Part shown: positions 33,266-33,303 of the stretch, in pieces
Position numbering within the stretch: the stretch's first letter is position 1
How the letters are laid out: each line of letters begins with the position of its first letter
Assembly: GCA_038124025.1 (NCBI GenBank)
Contig: JAYPBC010000023.1
Location: 1 to 33,303, forward strand
Source of the DNA: UBA1275 sp038124025
GTDB taxonomy: Bacteria > Bacteroidota > Rhodothermia > Balneolales > Balneolaceae
Direction: 5' to 3'
Length of the DNA stretch: 33,303 bases
Translations under genes and position numbers: made by a program
The notes under the pieces: model-generated
Seen by the model: the letters and a program-made list of their open reading frames with translations, nothing else
Database searches by the model: none
Told to the model about the DNA's origin: nothing

Positions 33266-33303
33266 AGATATCACCACTCTGTATAGGATTACCTCTGGTT
33301 GAT

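Noticed and set aside
33193..33303. Purine riboswitch or PurR-type operator before purF
   Set aside because: Only a small GTTTC/GAAAC hairpin is visible; none of the conserved riboswitch core elements can be found in the 111 bp available.
1..33303. Defence island, prophage or integrated element
   Set aside because: All genes but a few are conserved housekeeping genes, with uniform composition by eye; no integrase, transposase, toxin-antitoxin pair or attachment repeat beside tRNA-Gln was seen.

Overview
The window is a 33.3-kb stretch of bacterial chromosome at roughly 40-45% GC (by eye). It is almost fully coding, and no gene-free stretch exceeds about 220 bp. The content points to the Fibrobacteres-Chlorobi-Bacteroidota superphylum, most likely Balneolota/Rhodothermota-type: a tRNA-Gln/prs/rplY/pth cluster, a DUF3078-type outer-membrane protein ending in Phe, class II DAHP synthase, a membrane pyrophosphatase, a stand-alone MnmD and SecD and SecF as separate genes (Bacteroidota proper usually carry a fused SecDF). 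The lineage is an inference from gene content. There is no integrase, transposase, CRISPR array, rRNA or obvious island.

Layout. 1-3111 (minus): 5' part of hppA, then pth, rplY and prs behind a tRNA-Gln with its own promoter. 3293-6083 (plus): pyrR-like, a DUF3078 beta-barrel and a PLP-dependent decarboxylase in a tight run. 6067-10990 (minus): a protein quality-control block, hsp20, degP/htrA and clpB, separated by hairpin-rich spacers, with a terminator-like hairpin directly in front of the clpB ribosome-binding site. 11212-12567 (minus): class II DAHP synthase. 12737-19360 (plus): uvrA, a 184-residue exported or membrane-anchored orphan, secD, secF and a STAS protein, closed by a strong terminator. 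19454-20728 (plus): purA. 20725-23853 (minus): adenosine-kinase-like PfkB, rdgB and a sodium:solute symporter, packed with 1- and 2-nt gaps. 23985-24695 (plus): CoA-type Nudix hydrolase. 24692-27089 (minus): M20 amidohydrolase and DAO-family FAD oxidoreductase. 27176-29380 (plus): membrane-anchored DUF4097-like repeat protein and MnmD. 29389-33192 (minus): serA, engB and purF.

Themes. Several genes belong to PRPP and nucleotide metabolism (prs makes PRPP; purF and the PyrR-like protein use it; purA, adenosine kinase and RdgB act on purines). Others serve protein quality control and export (hsp20, degP, clpB, secDF). All four convergent gene pairs overlap or nearly touch, leaving no room for intergenic terminators. 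I see no clear new defence or mobile system. The less explained parts are the hairpins in the hsp20-degP-clpB block, the dyads before uvrA, the orphan between uvrA and secD, the kinase-RdgB-symporter operon, and the 18-residue repeat protein coupled to mnmD.
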